From the NCBI GenBank assembly GCA_023228985.1, contig JALOAC010000017.1, forward strand, positions 1 to 57,234: a stretch of DNA of 57,234 nt, in the 5' to 3' direction. The notes below the pieces were generated by a model, which saw nothing but the letters and a program-made list of their open reading frames with translations, made no database searches and had not been told where the DNA came from. The translations under genes and the position numbers were made by a program. This document shows, in pieces, positions 42,589-51,936 of this stretch. Positions within the stretch are counted from its first letter, which is position 1. The number at the start of each line of letters is the position of its first letter. Source of the stretch: Thiopseudomonas sp. Lineage in GTDB: Bacteria > Pseudomonadota > Gammaproteobacteria > Pseudomonadales > Pseudomonadaceae.

Positions 42589-44052
42589 ATGACCACAACG
42601 ATCACGCAAACCCCTCACGACCTAGACTACAGCAGTGATCCTATACGCTGGCGCATTCTGGTGGTGCTGCTGATGGCGATTTTTATGTCGCTGATGAGCG
42701 TGAGCGTGATCAATGTGGCGCTGGCCTCGATTCAAGAGGGATTAAACGCCAGCCAGTCTGATATTCAATGGGTGCTGTCTGGTTATGCGCTGACCTTTGG
42801 CGTAGTGCTGGTTAGCGCTGGCCGCGCCGGGGATTTAATGGGTCGCGGCGGCTTTTTTATCCTGGGTGTGGCGCTGTTTACTCTGTCTTCAATTGCCGCA
42901 GGCTTAGCTCCAGATGCCCAGTGGTTGAATACCGCGCGCTTTGTGCAGGGCGTTGGTTCAGGCTTGCTCAATCCGCAGGGCGTTGGCATGATTCAGCAGT
43001 ATTTTCGCGGTTCTGAGCGGGGGCGTGCGTTTGGTTTTTTTGGTACCACGGTCGGCGTTTCAGTCGCTATCGGCCCCATTCTTGGCGGCATGCTGATTGA
43101 GCTTGGCGGTGCAGAGATCGGCTGGCGACTCACGTTTTTAATTAACGTGCCCGTCGGTGTGTTGACCCTAGCGCTAGCTTTTTTGTGGTTTCCCCGCCCG
43201 CTAATACACAAACCCAAACTGCAACAACAATCAGGTTTAAGCTCGCTCGATCCCATTGGTGCTTTGCTATTGGGCCTAGGTGTTTTAGCGGTGCTGTATC
43301 CCTTTGTCGAGTCACAGCATTCCAAGCTGATTTGGCTGCTATTACCCGCCGGTTTACTGCTGTTTTTTCTCTGGGCACGTTGGGAGCGCTGGTACACCGA
43401 GCGCGGTTATAGCCCCATGGTGGATTTAAAAATCTTTGCCACGTCCAGCTACCGCAACGGCAGCATTATTATGGCGCTGTACTTTTTGGGCATGACCAGC
43501 GTGTGGGTGCTCGTACCCCTGTATGTGCAACAAGGCGTTGGCTTTTCCGCCTTTGAAGCCGGCATGATAGGCATTCCTTCGGCGCTGTTATCCGCCTACT
43601 CAGCTAACTGGGCGGGCAAGCGCGTCAACCGTTACGGGCGGAAAATCGTTATTGGCGGTTTAAGCTTTGCGCTATTCGGCCTGCTAACCAGCGTTGCCGT
43701 GATATTGCTGCACGAGTTTTACGGCCTAAGTATTTGGTGGCTGTTGCTGTCGCTGGCCTTTTTTGGCCTCGGTCAGGGTTCAATCATCAGCCCTAATCAA
43801 ACCCTTACCCTAGCTGAAGTGCCACTGGCTTATGCTGGTAGCTCGGGTGCTATCATGCAAACTGGGCAGCGTATTGGTACTTCTGTGGGCATTGCCGTGA
43901 TCACAGCGATAGTCTTTGCTGTACGTCCACTCAGCTCGTGGCCCATCGCGGTGAGCGTCGGTTTTGCCGCCATTATTCTGATTATCTTGCTTGCACTGGC
44001 CATGGCTTTTAAAGACTTGCGCGATCGTCGTGCAATCAGCCTGTCCTTGTAA
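42589..44052 (+). CDS. DHA2-family (14-TM) drug:H+ antiporter
   Basis: The protein is 487 aa with about 14 membrane spans. It shows VNVALASIQEGLNASQSDIQWVLSGY (motif D1), GRAGDLMGRGGFFILG (motif A) and GVSVAIGPILGGMLIE (motif C), as in EmrB/QacA exporters. No membrane-fusion partner gene (EmrA) is adjacent. The substrate is unknown. Confidence 0.9.
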   Translation: MTTTITQTPHDLDYSSDPIRWRILVVLLMAIFMSLMSVSVINVALASIQEGLNASQSDIQWVLSGYALTFGVVLVSAGRAGDLMGRGGFFILGVALFTLSSIAAGLAPDAQWLNTARFVQGVGSGLLNPQGVGMIQQYFRGSERGRAFGFFGTTVGVSVAIGPILGGMLIELGGAEIGWRLTFLINVPVGVLTLALAFLWFPRPLIHKPKLQQQSGLSSLDPIGALLLGLGVLAVLYPFVESQHSKLIWLLLPAGLLLFFLWARWERWYTERGYSPMVDLKIFATSSYRNGSIIMALYFLGMTSVWVLVPLYVQQGVGFSAFEAGMIGIPSALLSAYSANWAGKRVNRYGRKIVIGGLSFALFGLLTSVAVILLHEFYGLSIWWLLLSLAFFGLGQGSIISPNQTLTLAEVPLAYAGSSGAIMQTGQRIGTSVGIAVITAIVFAVRPLSSWPIAVSVGFAAIILIILLALAMAFKDLRDRRAISLSL

Positions 44053-44257
44053 GCAGTTCTGCGGTAACTGCCGGCTAACCACCGCGCAACTTTCTTTTGA
44101 CTAATCTCAGAACCATCTACCATCAAAGTGATATACTTACAATCATTATGGGTATTGCTTGGTTTGGTCTCTTTACTAACCAGCTTTAATAAATAAAACA
44201 TTAGCTTTACGCAGGCGCAGTAGTCATTTACTGCGCCTATATTTTGAAGAGTTAAGC

Positions 44258-46120
44258 ATGCTTTCAACTAAGATTTCACGCCGTCGTATTTGGACTCGCC
44301 TAGCTTTAGCTTGGCTGTTTTTTTTGCTGCTTTTAATTGCATACTGGATGCGCCTTGATTACTCGCACAAGAAGCAGTTAGATGAAGCTCAGTTACAGGC
44401 TCAATTACGTGCCAACCAAGCAGCGCACGCGCTGAGCATGCAGGTGCACTCACAGTTGCTCGGCATTAATTTTATACTTGAGCACCTCATTGAGCATTGG
44501 CAAGACCATGACGAAGCCGTATTTCGTAAGCTGGTCGGGCTTGCACAGCAGGGTATTTTCAAAGGCTCGTTGGATGTCATTATCGTAACTGACGCTGAAG
44601 GTAAGGTGCTGTTTAACAGCCATACGCAATCTGGGCAACCAGCCTCTGAGCTATCGGTTGCGAGACGCGATTATTTTCAACAGCTAGCACAGCGAAACGA
44701 GCCCAGCTTTTTAATCAGCCGTCCTGTGCGCAACGTACTGACGAATCAATGGACGGTGCAGTTTAGTCATAACATGCTGATTGACGGTCAGTTTGCCGGA
44801 ATAATTCTCGCCTCTGTACCCGCTGAACACCTCGCAGAGGCGTTTAGGCAGGTGTATCCCGACCATAGCGATGTAGTGCTGCTCACGTTAAATGATGGTC
44901 AATACCTTGCCCGCACCCATGCTTTAGAAGACTCCTTAACCAAAAAAGTACCCGCCGATCGTGAGTTTCTCCAGCAACCCGAAAAACTAAGCGGTCATTA
45001 CAATGCTGTCGCGCCTATTGATGGGGTGGAACGCATCTATGCATGGCACCGTATCCCTGACTTTCCTGCCGTTTTAAGCTTAGGCTTGGGTAAAGATAAG
45101 GTTCTTTTACCCGTACAGCTTTCAAATAAAGCCAGCAAAGAACAAAACCTATTAGCGACCATTCTGCTACTGCTTGCGGCGCTGTGGATTACCCGCCTAG
45201 TGCTCATTGAAGCCAAGCAAAATAAGGCCCTGCTACAAACACAAGAACGTTTAGCGACCCTGCTAATCCGGGTTCCCTCGGGTGTTTTACTCGAAGACGA
45301 AAACAACCGTATTGTCACGGTAAACTCGACCCTGCTCTCCCTGCTTAATCTGGATGCTGAGCCCTCCAGTCTGATCGGCTTACACCACTCACAGCTGTTA
45401 ACCATGCTAGAGCAAGAGCAGGCAGCTTGGTTGCCTATACCACGCAACAAGCTTAAACAGCGCCAGCGGCGCGAAGTCAAAGACAGCGTTGGCCGTACCT
45501 TCGAAATCGATTGGGTACCCATTCAGCGTGATTTCCGCTCTTTAGGTCACGTGTGGTTTATTCAAGACATCAGCGCGCGCAAGAAAAAAGAGCAGGAGTT
45601 AGTCACTTTAGCCACCACGGATGCGCTCACAGGACTGCATAATCGCCGTAGCTTTTTAGACATTCTGCAGCAACAGCTTAAGATCAGCACACCGCACTGC
45701 CCGGGGGCGTTGTTACTGCTTGATATTGACCATTTCAAGCGGGTCAATGACACCTACGGGCATCCCGCTGGAGATTTGGTCATCCACAATATAGCCCAGG
45801 GAATACGCGACAGCCTGCGTCAGGATGATGTTACTGGCCGCTTAGGTGGCGAAGAATTTGCCGTGCTGCTACCCAAGACAACCCTGCAGCAAGCCCAGCA
45901 GCTAGCCGAAAGAATTCGTGAGCACGTCGCTGCAACACCCACCATCACGCAAACAGAAACTATCTACGTCACCATCAGTATTGGTGTAGCGCTGCTGTAC
46001 GGGCAGGATGAAAACAGCGTGCAAAGTCAGGTTGACCAAGCGTTGTATCAAGCAAAAAATGCTGGGCGCAATCGTGTTTGCTGTGTTGAATATGCCGCTG
46101 ATGAAGTCGAGCAGGCCTAG
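44258..46120 (+). CDS. Membrane diguanylate cyclase with periplasmic sensor and PAS domain
   Basis: The protein is 620 aa. TM1 (~13-33) and TM2 (~290-315) bracket a periplasmic Cache/PDC-type sensor. A PAS domain (~325-445) precedes a GGDEF domain with the active-site form LGGEEFAVLLP. The product would be cyclic-di-GMP. The ligand of the sensor is not known. It stands alone, with 205 bp before it and 116 bp after. Confidence 0.9.
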   Translation: MLSTKISRRRIWTRLALAWLFFLLLLIAYWMRLDYSHKKQLDEAQLQAQLRANQAAHALSMQVHSQLLGINFILEHLIEHWQDHDEAVFRKLVGLAQQGIFKGSLDVIIVTDAEGKVLFNSHTQSGQPASELSVARRDYFQQLAQRNEPSFLISRPVRNVLTNQWTVQFSHNMLIDGQFAGIILASVPAEHLAEAFRQVYPDHSDVVLLTLNDGQYLARTHALEDSLTKKVPADREFLQQPEKLSGHYNAVAPIDGVERIYAWHRIPDFPAVLSLGLGKDKVLLPVQLSNKASKEQNLLATILLLLAALWITRLVLIEAKQNKALLQTQERLATLLIRVPSGVLLEDENNRIVTVNSTLLSLLNLDAEPSSLIGLHHSQLLTMLEQEQAAWLPIPRNKLKQRQRREVKDSVGRTFEIDWVPIQRDFRSLGHVWFIQDISARKKKEQELVTLATTDALTGLHNRRSFLDILQQQLKISTPHCPGALLLLDIDHFKRVNDTYGHPAGDLVIHNIAQGIRDSLRQDDVTGRLGGEEFAVLLPKTTLQQAQQLAERIREHVAATPTITQTETIYVTISIGVALLYGQDENSVQSQVDQALYQAKNAGRNRVCCVEYAADEVEQA

Positions 46121-46236
46121 CTAAAAGCGCGCATACAGCAGAAAAAACGATTCTTGATTCTAAACAAGCTCTAAAACCCACCTGCAAGGTAGGTTAATGC
46201 CTCTAGCGACTCTACTCGTATATTACTGGAGGCCCC

Positions 46237-47391
46237 ATGACCGATGTAACTCAACCCGACTGGGACCCACGCGCCGAGTCTGTGTTACAAAACCAACGAC
46301 ACGCCTATGACAAAATGCGCCAAAGATGCCCCGTTGCTCACAGCAGCGACGGCCAATGGACACTGTTTCGCCATGCTGATGTGATGCGCGTGTTAGAAGA
46401 TCACCAGAGTTTTAGCAATCAGGTTTCGCAACACATTTCTGTACCTAACGGCATGGACCCGCCCGAGCACGGCTTATACCGTGCGCTTATCGAACCTTAT
46501 TTCAGTCAAGCACGGGTCGACTGGTTTGCACCTATCTGCCAGAAAATCGCTGACGAGGTTGCACAGGCCGCTGTGCAAAAAGACGCCATTGATCTGATGA
46601 GCGCCTTTGCTTATCCCTTCGCTGCTCGAATTCAATGCGCTTTTATGGGTTGGCCACAAGAGCTGGCTGATGTCTTACTCGACTGGTTAAAGCGTAGTCA
46701 GGTCGCCACTCTTGCGCGCGACCGTAGCGCAACTGCAGCGCTGGCTGACGAATTCACCCGCATTATTCGCGCGCAACTGGAACAGCGCCGTCAAACGCAA
46801 GCGCACCAAGACACAGACATTACTAGCGAGCTGATGCATGAACAGGTAAATGGTCGCCCCTTAACCGAGGCAGAAATTGCCAGTATCTTACGCAATTGGA
46901 CAGCCGGCGAAGTCAGCACCATTGCCGCTGCGATTGGCGTTATTGCCCACTATTTAGCCTGCAATCCAGAGCTACAAGCCGAGCTACGCCAACACCCCGA
47001 CAAACTCTGGTATGCCAACGATGAAATCCAGCGTTTGCATAACCCCTTACTAGAAAACCGCCGCCGCACCACCTGCCCGGTAGAAATCGGTGGTTGCGCT
47101 ATCGCCGCAGAACAACCCATCACCCTGAACTGGGTAGCAGCCAACCGCGATCCTGAGGTGTTTGATAATCCTGAGCAGTTTTCCTGGCAACGCAACCCCA
47201 AACAAAACCTGCTCTATGGCGCCGGCATTCATGTGTGTCCGGGCGCACCCTTAGCGCGTATGGAGCTGGTCGTGGCAATCAGCAGCCTGCTGAAACACTG
47301 CAGCACCTTACAGCTAGTACCCAACCGCAGCCCTGTATTTGCACGCTACCCAGCCAGCGGCTACAGCAAGCTTTGTTTGCGCATTCGTTAG
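46237..47391 (+). CDS. Cytochrome P450
   Basis: The protein is 384 aa and soluble, of the bacterial class I type. Heme-thiolate Cys lies in LLYGAGIHVCPGAPLARME. The I-helix reads NWTAGEVSTIAAAIG, with the acid-Ser/Thr pair used in O2 activation, and the ExxR motif is EIQRL in the K helix. No ferredoxin or ferredoxin reductase gene is adjacent, so redox partners must come from elsewhere. Substrate unknown. TGGAGG precedes the start. Confidence 0.93.
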   Translation: MTDVTQPDWDPRAESVLQNQRHAYDKMRQRCPVAHSSDGQWTLFRHADVMRVLEDHQSFSNQVSQHISVPNGMDPPEHGLYRALIEPYFSQARVDWFAPICQKIADEVAQAAVQKDAIDLMSAFAYPFAARIQCAFMGWPQELADVLLDWLKRSQVATLARDRSATAALADEFTRIIRAQLEQRRQTQAHQDTDITSELMHEQVNGRPLTEAEIASILRNWTAGEVSTIAAAIGVIAHYLACNPELQAELRQHPDKLWYANDEIQRLHNPLLENRRRTTCPVEIGGCAIAAEQPITLNWVAANRDPEVFDNPEQFSWQRNPKQNLLYGAGIHVCPGAPLARMELVVAISSLLKHCSTLQLVPNRSPVFARYPASGYSKLCLRIR

Positions 47392-47483
47392 CGGATAAAT
47401 CTATAATTCACACTCGGAATAAGCGGCTCAATACTGTAGTCTTACTGGCAACAAATTAATTAGCCCGCTAACGAAGCAAGTGC

Positions 47484-48353
47484 ATGCAGTATCTCTTTCC
47501 CTTATTAGCGGTGCTCGCTTGGGCCGGCAATACCGTTATTACTAAAATGTCCGCCACCAACATCGAGCCAACTGAAATCGGTTTTTACCGCTGGCTGTTT
47601 GCTTGGCTGTTGCTGACGCCCTTTGTGTTACGTCCTACCCTGCGTAATTGGTGGCGTATTCGTCCCCACCTTGGGAAAATTTTTATCATGGGCTCGTTGG
47701 GCATGGCCATGTTCCAGAGCCTGATGTACTTTGCCGCGCAATACACCAGCGCAGCCAACATCGGCATAATCCAAGCACTCACTCCCAGCACCGCACTGGT
47801 ATTGGCCGTGATAGTGCTCAAACAACGGTTAACAACACCCGCCGTAATCGGCGCCATCACCGCCTTCATTGGTGTGTTATTGGTGGTGTCCAACGGTGAA
47901 GTAATGCAGCTCACTCACCGAGGAATCAATCGTGGCGATGCCTTAATGGTCGTTGCGGTACTGTCCTATGCGCTGTACAGCACGCTGTTGAAGCACTGGC
48001 AAATTGGTATTTCAGCCCTGCAAATGCTGTACCTACAAATGCTTGCCGCCATTATCGTGCAGCTGCCGCTGTTTTTATCCCAACCGAAAACTGGGCTTAA
48101 TCTTGATAACCTGCCGCTGGTACTCTATGCCTGCCTAGCTGCATCAATAATTGCGCCGCTGGCTTGGTTGCATGGTGTGCGCCGAATGGGGCCGAGCCGA
48201 ATCGCCATCTTTTTTAACCTCATGCCCATTCTTAGCTTGTTTATCGCCGCTTTGACCTTGGGCGAACAGATTAAGATATACCACTGGATAGGTACGGTCA
48301 TCATTTTGCTAGGGGTGTTTCTGGCCGAGCGCTGGAAAGGCAAGACGGCTTAA
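47484..48353 (+). CDS. EamA/DMT-family membrane transporter
   Basis: The protein is 289 aa with ten predicted spans in two EamA repeats (LLAVLAWAGNTVITKMSA and DALMVVAVLSYALYSTLLKHW). Proteins of this type usually export metabolites; no substrate can be named. It follows the P450 gene by 92 bp on the same strand. Confidence 0.88.
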   Translation: MQYLFPLLAVLAWAGNTVITKMSATNIEPTEIGFYRWLFAWLLLTPFVLRPTLRNWWRIRPHLGKIFIMGSLGMAMFQSLMYFAAQYTSAANIGIIQALTPSTALVLAVIVLKQRLTTPAVIGAITAFIGVLLVVSNGEVMQLTHRGINRGDALMVVAVLSYALYSTLLKHWQIGISALQMLYLQMLAAIIVQLPLFLSQPKTGLNLDNLPLVLYACLAASIIAPLAWLHGVRRMGPSRIAIFFNLMPILSLFIAALTLGEQIKIYHWIGTVIILLGVFLAERWKGKTA

Positions 48354-48476
48354 GCTATTAAATGCGCCAGCTGCTTTACCACAGCGTAAATTCATCTTTT
48401 GGCTATGGCTCAGGACAAACACACCTTTGCTGGTTAAACTAGCGCACTTCTTCTAGGCTGCACCGATTTAAAGCTC

Positions 48477-50435
48477 ATGCCAAAACCACAGTCATTTCGC
48501 TTCTCTTGCTTACTTATCTGCTTAGTTATCCTCTTGAGCGGATGCGCTGGGGTTAAAACCGTCAGTGTCGACACCGCTGACTATATTTCATTGCGCCGTG
48601 GCGACATTCTGACCACCGGCGAACTCAGCGCCAGCAGCTACGCAGCCTTACAAGTCATTGGTTTAAATGAACGCAGCTGTTTTAAGCAACTGGATGCCTG
48701 CCGCGAACAACTCGAACACAGCATCGGCCTAGCCAACGAGCAACGCATGGCCACCCTGGCTGAACTCTGGCTGCAACAAGCCCTAAGCACAAAAGACAGC
48801 GCCGGTAAAAACCATCCATTGCCGCAGGCCCAGCTCGACGCTTACTTAGAAACAGCACGCTACGCCTATGCCTATTTGTTTTTCTCCGAACGCACACCAC
48901 AATCACGCGCCCTAGAAGATCGCCAAACCCAAGTACGCGACTATTACAACTTTGCCGTTCAGCAAGCAGTGACAGGCATGTTTAATCAATATCAACAAGA
49001 CTTTCACGACAGTCTCGATGCCCAAGGCCGCTTTCATACCCAAACCCAACGCTGGGCCATTAGTGGCTCTTTAAGAAGATTACGTTTAGCACACAGCCAA
49101 GCCCTACCCAGCGAGCTTATTCCTGCTGCATCGCTAACGTTCAAAGGCATGCGCAATCAATACCGTCGCGATGGCATAGGTGCAGAATTGGTTGCTGTTA
49201 TGGCAAAAAAAGTAGTGTATAGCCAAAGCGCCCAGCAATCCTTTAGCGAAACGCCTTTCCCCGCTTTAACCGTAATACTGCGCTTTCCGGGTAAAAACTT
49301 AGCTCAGGTTTTGGCCACACAGGAGGTCGAGCTACTAGGCTTTGATCCCTACCGCACCGACCAAGTAGAACTTGCACAACAAACCGTACCCTTAGCCGCC
49401 AACTTTACTTCCGGCTATGGACTTTGGTTAGCACGCTCAGGTTTTGCCAGCCAATCATTACTGACCTTAATCGGCCGCGGTGAAGTGCTGGAGCAACCGC
49501 ATATTTACCTCATGCAACCCTATGATCCGGAACGTCGTATTATTCTATTGCTGCACGGCCTAGCCAGCAGTCCAGAGGCATGGATAAACGTGGCCAACGA
49601 GATGCTCGGCGATGAAACCCTGCGCAAAAACTATCAAATATGGCAGCTGTATTATCCCACCAACGCTCCAATTGCGCTAAACCAGCACACCATTCGTCAA
49701 ACCTTACAGCAGACCCTTAGCTTTTTTGATCCCACCAATCTACATCCTGCCACACAGGACATTATTCTGATTGGGCATAGCATGGGCGGCGTACTCGCCC
49801 GCTTAATGGTTTCATCCTCCGGTGATCAGCTATGGGATAAAATCGTGCAACACTACGAACTTAACGGAGCGCGCAAATTACGCGCACAAGAAGTGTTAAA
49901 AAACTATGCTTGGTTTGAGCCCGTACCCCAGGTTCAACGAGCTATCTTTATTGCCGCACCGCACCGCGGCACGCCCATCGCCGAAAACCGACTCGCACGC
50001 TGGTCAGCCCGACTGGTAAAGCTACCCTTTTCCATGCTCGGTCGCGTTACAGAAATAGCCCAAATTCTGGTAGACCCCAGCAGCGCGAAAGCAGCACCCA
50101 TCACCCGCAGCTTTAACAGTATCGACAACCTAAGCGATCAAGCGCCCTTTATTCGCATGACTGCCGGCCTACCTATTTCTTCCAATGTGGCTTATCACTC
50201 GATAATAGGTCACGAGAAACTAAAAATCCCACTGCTAGACTCCAGCGACGGAGTTGTGCCTTATCGCAGTGCTCACCTGGAAAACGCCGCCTCAGAAAAG
50301 GTGATTCATTCTTGGCACAGCGTGCAAGAGAATCCAGCCGCCATTATTGAAGTCCGCAGGATTTTACATGAGCACTTGCTGCCCGCTGAGAGTGGGCGCA
50401 AGGAAGAGGTTATAGAAAATAACTGGACGTTTTAG
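48477..50435 (+). CDS. Lipase/esterase-like alpha/beta hydrolase lipoprotein
   Basis: The protein is 652 aa. The lipobox LSGC near residue 22 marks a lipid-anchored envelope protein. An N-terminal helical region of ~340 residues is followed by the hydrolase fold: oxyanion segment LLHGLASSPEAW, nucleophile Ser in ILIGHSMGGVLARLM, candidate Asp in LLDSSDGVVPY and His in IHSWHSVQ. The substrate is unknown; lipid or peptidoglycan-linked esters are possible. Confidence 0.85.
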   Translation: MPKPQSFRFSCLLICLVILLSGCAGVKTVSVDTADYISLRRGDILTTGELSASSYAALQVIGLNERSCFKQLDACREQLEHSIGLANEQRMATLAELWLQQALSTKDSAGKNHPLPQAQLDAYLETARYAYAYLFFSERTPQSRALEDRQTQVRDYYNFAVQQAVTGMFNQYQQDFHDSLDAQGRFHTQTQRWAISGSLRRLRLAHSQALPSELIPAASLTFKGMRNQYRRDGIGAELVAVMAKKVVYSQSAQQSFSETPFPALTVILRFPGKNLAQVLATQEVELLGFDPYRTDQVELAQQTVPLAANFTSGYGLWLARSGFASQSLLTLIGRGEVLEQPHIYLMQPYDPERRIILLLHGLASSPEAWINVANEMLGDETLRKNYQIWQLYYPTNAPIALNQHTIRQTLQQTLSFFDPTNLHPATQDIILIGHSMGGVLARLMVSSSGDQLWDKIVQHYELNGARKLRAQEVLKNYAWFEPVPQVQRAIFIAAPHRGTPIAENRLARWSARLVKLPFSMLGRVTEIAQILVDPSSAKAAPITRSFNSIDNLSDQAPFIRMTAGLPISSNVAYHSIIGHEKLKIPLLDSSDGVVPYRSAHLENAASEKVIHSWHSVQENPAAIIEVRRILHEHLLPAESGRKEEVIENNWTF

Positions 50436-50611
50436 CGTCACGGCTAAAATCAGTTATTACAGCCTTAAAAATTAGCTTGCAAACCTGTAACCAAAAACGA
50501 GCTGCACTCATTATTCTAAGGCCGAGGGTTCTTGGACAGCAGTCATTTTTCGTGCTGCATTTTTTTTTGGGGGGGATAATTATTTTCAAGCTGTTGAAAA
50601 ATAATAAAAAT

Positions 50612-50671
50612 TGGCGCACTCAGTAGGAATCAAATGCCTTCCGGGGCTCTATCCAGCTGAGCTATGGGTGC
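50612..50671 (-). pseudogene. Shortened tRNA-Arg-like remnant
   Basis: Reading the minus strand, GCACCCATAGCTCAGCTGGA gives an intact acceptor 5' strand and D-arm, and the 3' end TGATTCCTACTGAGTGCGCCA has T-arm and acceptor features with encoded CCA. Only 60 nt separate the ends (a tRNA needs about 76) and the anticodon arm has collapsed. It lies in the 462-bp gap 50436-50897, at the start of the accessory operon. An imperfect direct repeat (TTAA..CCTACTG.ATATTTT at 50712 and 50787) is the only other structure seen there. Confidence 0.7.
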
Positions 50672-50897
50672 ATTTGAATAAATGTAAGTTAAGAAGCTTT
50701 CTCGATACTCATTAACCACCTACTGCATATTTTCCTTGACAGCAAAGCACTGCCAGCGCAATATGCGCTTACCAAACAGGTAGTCGTTAATTGCCTACTG
50801 TATATTTTTCGGTGTTGGTATCAGCGATAGGCTACCACCTGTCACTGTATTCAAAGCCAACTATTGAGAAGACACACAAAGCTGAAGGAGTTGAGTT

Positions 50898-51317
50898 ATG
50901 CAACCCTATCAAACAAGTAAAGTATCGCAAACCGACAAATCCACCTCGAAAATTATTTTAGCCCAGAGCTTGTGGCTAGTTAAGGCTAACTTTGGCCAGG
51001 ACTCTGCCGCTGGTCAGCCTGAGAAGCCCAACAAAAAAGAGCGGCATGCCTTTCCCGCCCCCGCACCGGTCAACACAAAATCAGACCCGGAGGCGTCCTT
51101 TTGTCCAACTTATCGACTACTGGCGCTGTACAACAAACAGCAGGATAAGAAGCAAAAACGACTAACAAGCGTGGTTAGGGACTGGTTCAAAGAAACTGCA
51201 CATCAGGTTGGCTGGCATGAAGTTGAGTTTTTACAAGACATTCAGACAGGCCAAATTGCAGGGTGCATGCTAAGAGCCTCACCCCATAAAGGAGCACAAC
51301 ATGCGCAAACCCACTAA
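50898..51317 (+). CDS. Hypothetical protein at the head of the restriction-modification operon
   Basis: The protein is 139 aa, basic and without signal peptide or membrane segment. It is Lys/Gln-rich; the C-terminal part (TYRLLALYNKQQDKKQKRLTSVVRDWFKETAHQVGW) looks like a small helical domain. Not recognised. GGAG precedes the start. Its last 17 bp overlap hsdS in another frame, so it is translated together with the RM genes. Confidence 0.7.
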   Translation: MQPYQTSKVSQTDKSTSKIILAQSLWLVKANFGQDSAAGQPEKPNKKERHAFPAPAPVNTKSDPEASFCPTYRLLALYNKQQDKKQKRLTSVVRDWFKETAHQVGWHEVEFLQDIQTGQIAGCMLRASPHKGAQHAQTH

Positions 51318-51936
51318 AATAAAGGCTCTAGGCGATATAGCTGATATCCGCTCTGGATTTACCTTTCGTGAGAAAATTGATGAGCTCACAAGTGGTGGCA
51401 ACGCCCATGTGGCGCAGATTAAAGATGTACGAAGCGCGTGGGAGACAACTCATACTGCCATGCTGCATGCTCATCAGCTGCCCATGATTAACTGGGAAGG
51501 CAAAGATAAAGCCTTCGCTAGCCCAGGCACAGTATTACTACCATCTCGCGGCAGTAAGGGCGGTTATTTTCGAGCCTCGTGTTTGGTGTCAGATCAGTCA
51601 TCTGAACTACCTGTTGTTGTCAGTAGCCAGTTTCTAATAATCACACCCAAACAAGGCATACTGCCTGAATTTCTTTGCTGGTCGCTCAACCGCCCAGAAA
51701 TGCAACACTGGATATCCGAGGGTGCTGGAAGCCAAGGCACAAGCCTCGTTATGCTGAATGCCACTACAGCCAAAGCATTACAACTGAACATTCCCACCTT
51801 AGCCATCCAACAGAAAATTATGCGTTTAAATGAGCTGTGGGAGAAGGAACAACAGCTGACACAAGCCTTACTGAATAACCGTGAAACGATGCTGCAAGGC
51901 ATGTTTCAGCACCTACTTATGGAGAAAAGCTCATGA
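51301..51936 (+). CDS. hsdS: Half-sized type I restriction-modification specificity subunit
   Basis: The protein is 211 aa, about half a normal HsdS. One target-recognition domain (~10-155, LGDIADIRSGFTFR, KAFASPGTVLLPSRGSKGGYF) is followed by one helical spacer (~160-205, IPTLAIQQKIMRLNELWEKEQQLTQALLNNRE). Half-subunits can dimerise and then recognise a symmetrical bipartite site, as shown for some truncated HsdS proteins. It overlaps hsdM by 4 bp. Having HsdS before HsdM is less usual. Confidence 0.88.
   Translation: MRKPTKIKALGDIADIRSGFTFREKIDELTSGGNAHVAQIKDVRSAWETTHTAMLHAHQLPMINWEGKDKAFASPGTVLLPSRGSKGGYFRASCLVSDQSSELPVVVSSQFLIITPKQGILPEFLCWSLNRPEMQHWISEGAGSQGTSLVMLNATTAKALQLNIPTLAIQQKIMRLNELWEKEQQLTQALLNNRETMLQGMFQHLLMEKSS

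Noticed and set aside
42993..43397. 134-aa minus-strand ORF inside the DHA2 exporter gene
   Set aside because: Antisense shadow of a well-supported membrane protein; composition is typical of reverse-frame translation.
45037..45522. 161-aa minus-strand ORF inside the diguanylate cyclase gene
   Set aside because: Antisense shadow rich in Ser and Arg; no start signal.
50712..50810. Imperfect 24-bp direct repeat as CRISPR or att pair
   Set aside because: Only two copies, about 19 of 24 matching, AT-rich; no array and no cas genes in the window.
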